Origin: Verrucomicrobiota bacterium
GTDB taxonomy: Bacteria > Verrucomicrobiota > Verrucomicrobiia > Chthoniobacterales > UBA10450
Assembly: GCA_003219115.1 (NCBI GenBank)
Contig: QHPN01000140.1
Coordinates: 378 to 7,198 of the forward strand
Direction: 5' to 3'
DNA: 6,821 bases
Part shown: positions 6,359-6,821 of the stretch, in pieces
Layout: each line of letters begins with the position of its first letter
How positions within the stretch are numbered: the first letter of the stretch is position 1
Translations under genes and position numbers: made by a program
Notes under the pieces: model-generated
What the model saw: the letters and a program-made list of their open reading frames with translations, nothing else
What the model was told of the DNA's origin: nothing
Database searches by the model: none

Positions 6359-6635
6359 GAGACTGTTGAAATACTGGAGCGGGTCGCGCGTAGAGACAGA
6401 AGGGCGGATGGCAAGGAGCGAGGGAGGCGCATCCCCAGAGCGGGCTGCAACGACCGGGCAACGCCGCCAGCTGCCCTTCTGCCTCGCGCCAGCAATGGTT
6501 GCGTTGATTTTGGCACTGGCCGGCGTTGCTCGCTGGGCCGAGATCGCTGCGGATATCGACGCTGCGCTTCGCGCCTTGGCCAACGCCAAAATCCACAGCA
6601 ACGCGACCCACTCCAGTATTTCAACAGTCTCTTAA
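6355..6635. mobile_element. MITE-like element with 25-bp perfect terminal inverted repeats
   Basis: The left end 6355-6379 (TTAAGAGACTGTTG...TGGAG) and right end 6611-6635 are perfect 25-bp inverted repeats. After one mismatch eight more bases match (GGGTCGCG, 6381-6388 with 6602-6609), giving about 34 bp at each end. The total is 281 bp including the outer TTAA on both sides, which may be a 4-bp target duplication (or TA), leaving GAGAC...GTCTC as the true tips. The interior has an imperfect stem (6498-6514 with 6585-6602, including GATTTTGGC/GCCAAAATC) and no transposase motif in any frame. Several frames are open across it, but none looks like protein. A non-autonomous element moved in trans by an IS transposase is the simplest reading; the IS family cannot be named safely. 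Confidence 0.75.
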
Positions 6636-6745
6636 GCGCGCGCAATCGTTCGTGCCATATCCGTGCTCGCGGACGCTCACCCTCCATGTAAACATGAAAC
6701 GTGACTACCGTGGCCGACAAAGACCAGCACACGCGACGCTGGACT

Positions 6746-6780
6746 GCGCTTCCAGAGCGCGGGTCACCCGCGGCTCTGCG
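6746..6780. repeat. Strong hairpin near the right edge, with a competing fold
   Basis: CAGAGC-GCGGG (6753-6763) pairs with CCCGC-g-GCTCTG (6767-6778), giving 11 bp with one bulged G (6772) and a TCA loop. An alternative 5-bp hairpin GCGCT/AGCGC (6746-6750 with 6756-6760) uses the same left arm, so the two exclude each other. No T-tract follows on either strand. The stretch 6636-6821 otherwise holds only a short palindrome, CATGT-AA-ACATG (6685-6696), and frames open to the edge that I cannot support as genes. Confidence 0.45.
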
Positions 6781-6821
6781 GTTAATTCACTGGACCGCGA
6801 GAGTTTTCGGTCGCTCGATCG

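Noticed and set aside
5903..6601. Long minus-strand open frame (232 codons) across the small gene and the MITE
   Set aside because: It runs antisense to the conserved 90-aa gene and through the inverted-repeat elements, and its composition is not protein-like for a known family.
6345..6635. Plus-strand open frame of 96 codons spanning the MITE-like element
   Set aside because: It starts inside the 90-aa gene, covers the terminal repeats and shows no transposase motif; several frames are open here simply because stops are rare.
6355..6732. Minus-strand open frame of 125 codons reading through the MITE
   Set aside because: It is composed mostly of the inverted-repeat element and begins at a GTG with no ribosome binding site.

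Overview
The window most likely comes from a soil-type Verrucomicrobia genome (Spartobacteria/Chthoniobacterales, 'Candidatus Udaeobacter'-like). This is inferred from three things: the paired C-terminal modules of the large secreted protein, the HAF-repeat secreted protein, and the number of short extragenic inverted and heptad repeats, all of which I associate with that group. No marker gene fixes the taxonomy. The sequence is moderately GC-rich and loosely packed: each gene stands alone, and most spacers carry a structured repeat.

Left part (1-1120). A secreted HAF-repeat protein runs off the left edge on the minus strand. Next come a probable frameshifted remnant of a small orphan protein, then a clear tRNA-Val(UAC) on the plus strand. 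A four-unit 7-bp tandem repeat follows the tRNA.

Middle part (1120-4630). A large minus-strand gene encodes a secreted protein of 837 aa. It has a signal peptide, six Asp-box (BNR) motifs typical of a sialidase-like propeller, a short Ca-binding-like Asp-rich linker, and two tandem C-terminal modules. A 50-bp double-hairpin REP-like palindrome separates it from a small DUF1761-type four-helix membrane protein, also on the minus strand. Upstream of that gene lies an unusual element made of 7-bp units, five on each side in inverted orientation.

Right part (4628-6821). An RtcB-family RNA ligase (389 aa, all metal-binding and guanylylation motifs present) lies on the minus strand. It is divergent from a 90-aa conserved protein of unknown function on the plus strand. 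The spacer between them contains a 116-bp imperfect inverted repeat. The stop codon of the 90-aa gene lies within the left end of a 281-bp MITE-like element with 25-bp perfect terminal inverted repeats that start in TTAA. The last 186 bases hold hairpins and a short palindrome but no gene I can support.

The genes do not form a recognisable pathway. Two are cell-surface or secreted proteins, one is a membrane protein, one is an RNA repair/ligation enzyme, and one is unknown. I did not find a convincing new multi-gene system. The main interest lies in the non-coding repeats: the MITE, the inverted heptad element, the double-hairpin palindrome and the 116-bp inverted repeat.
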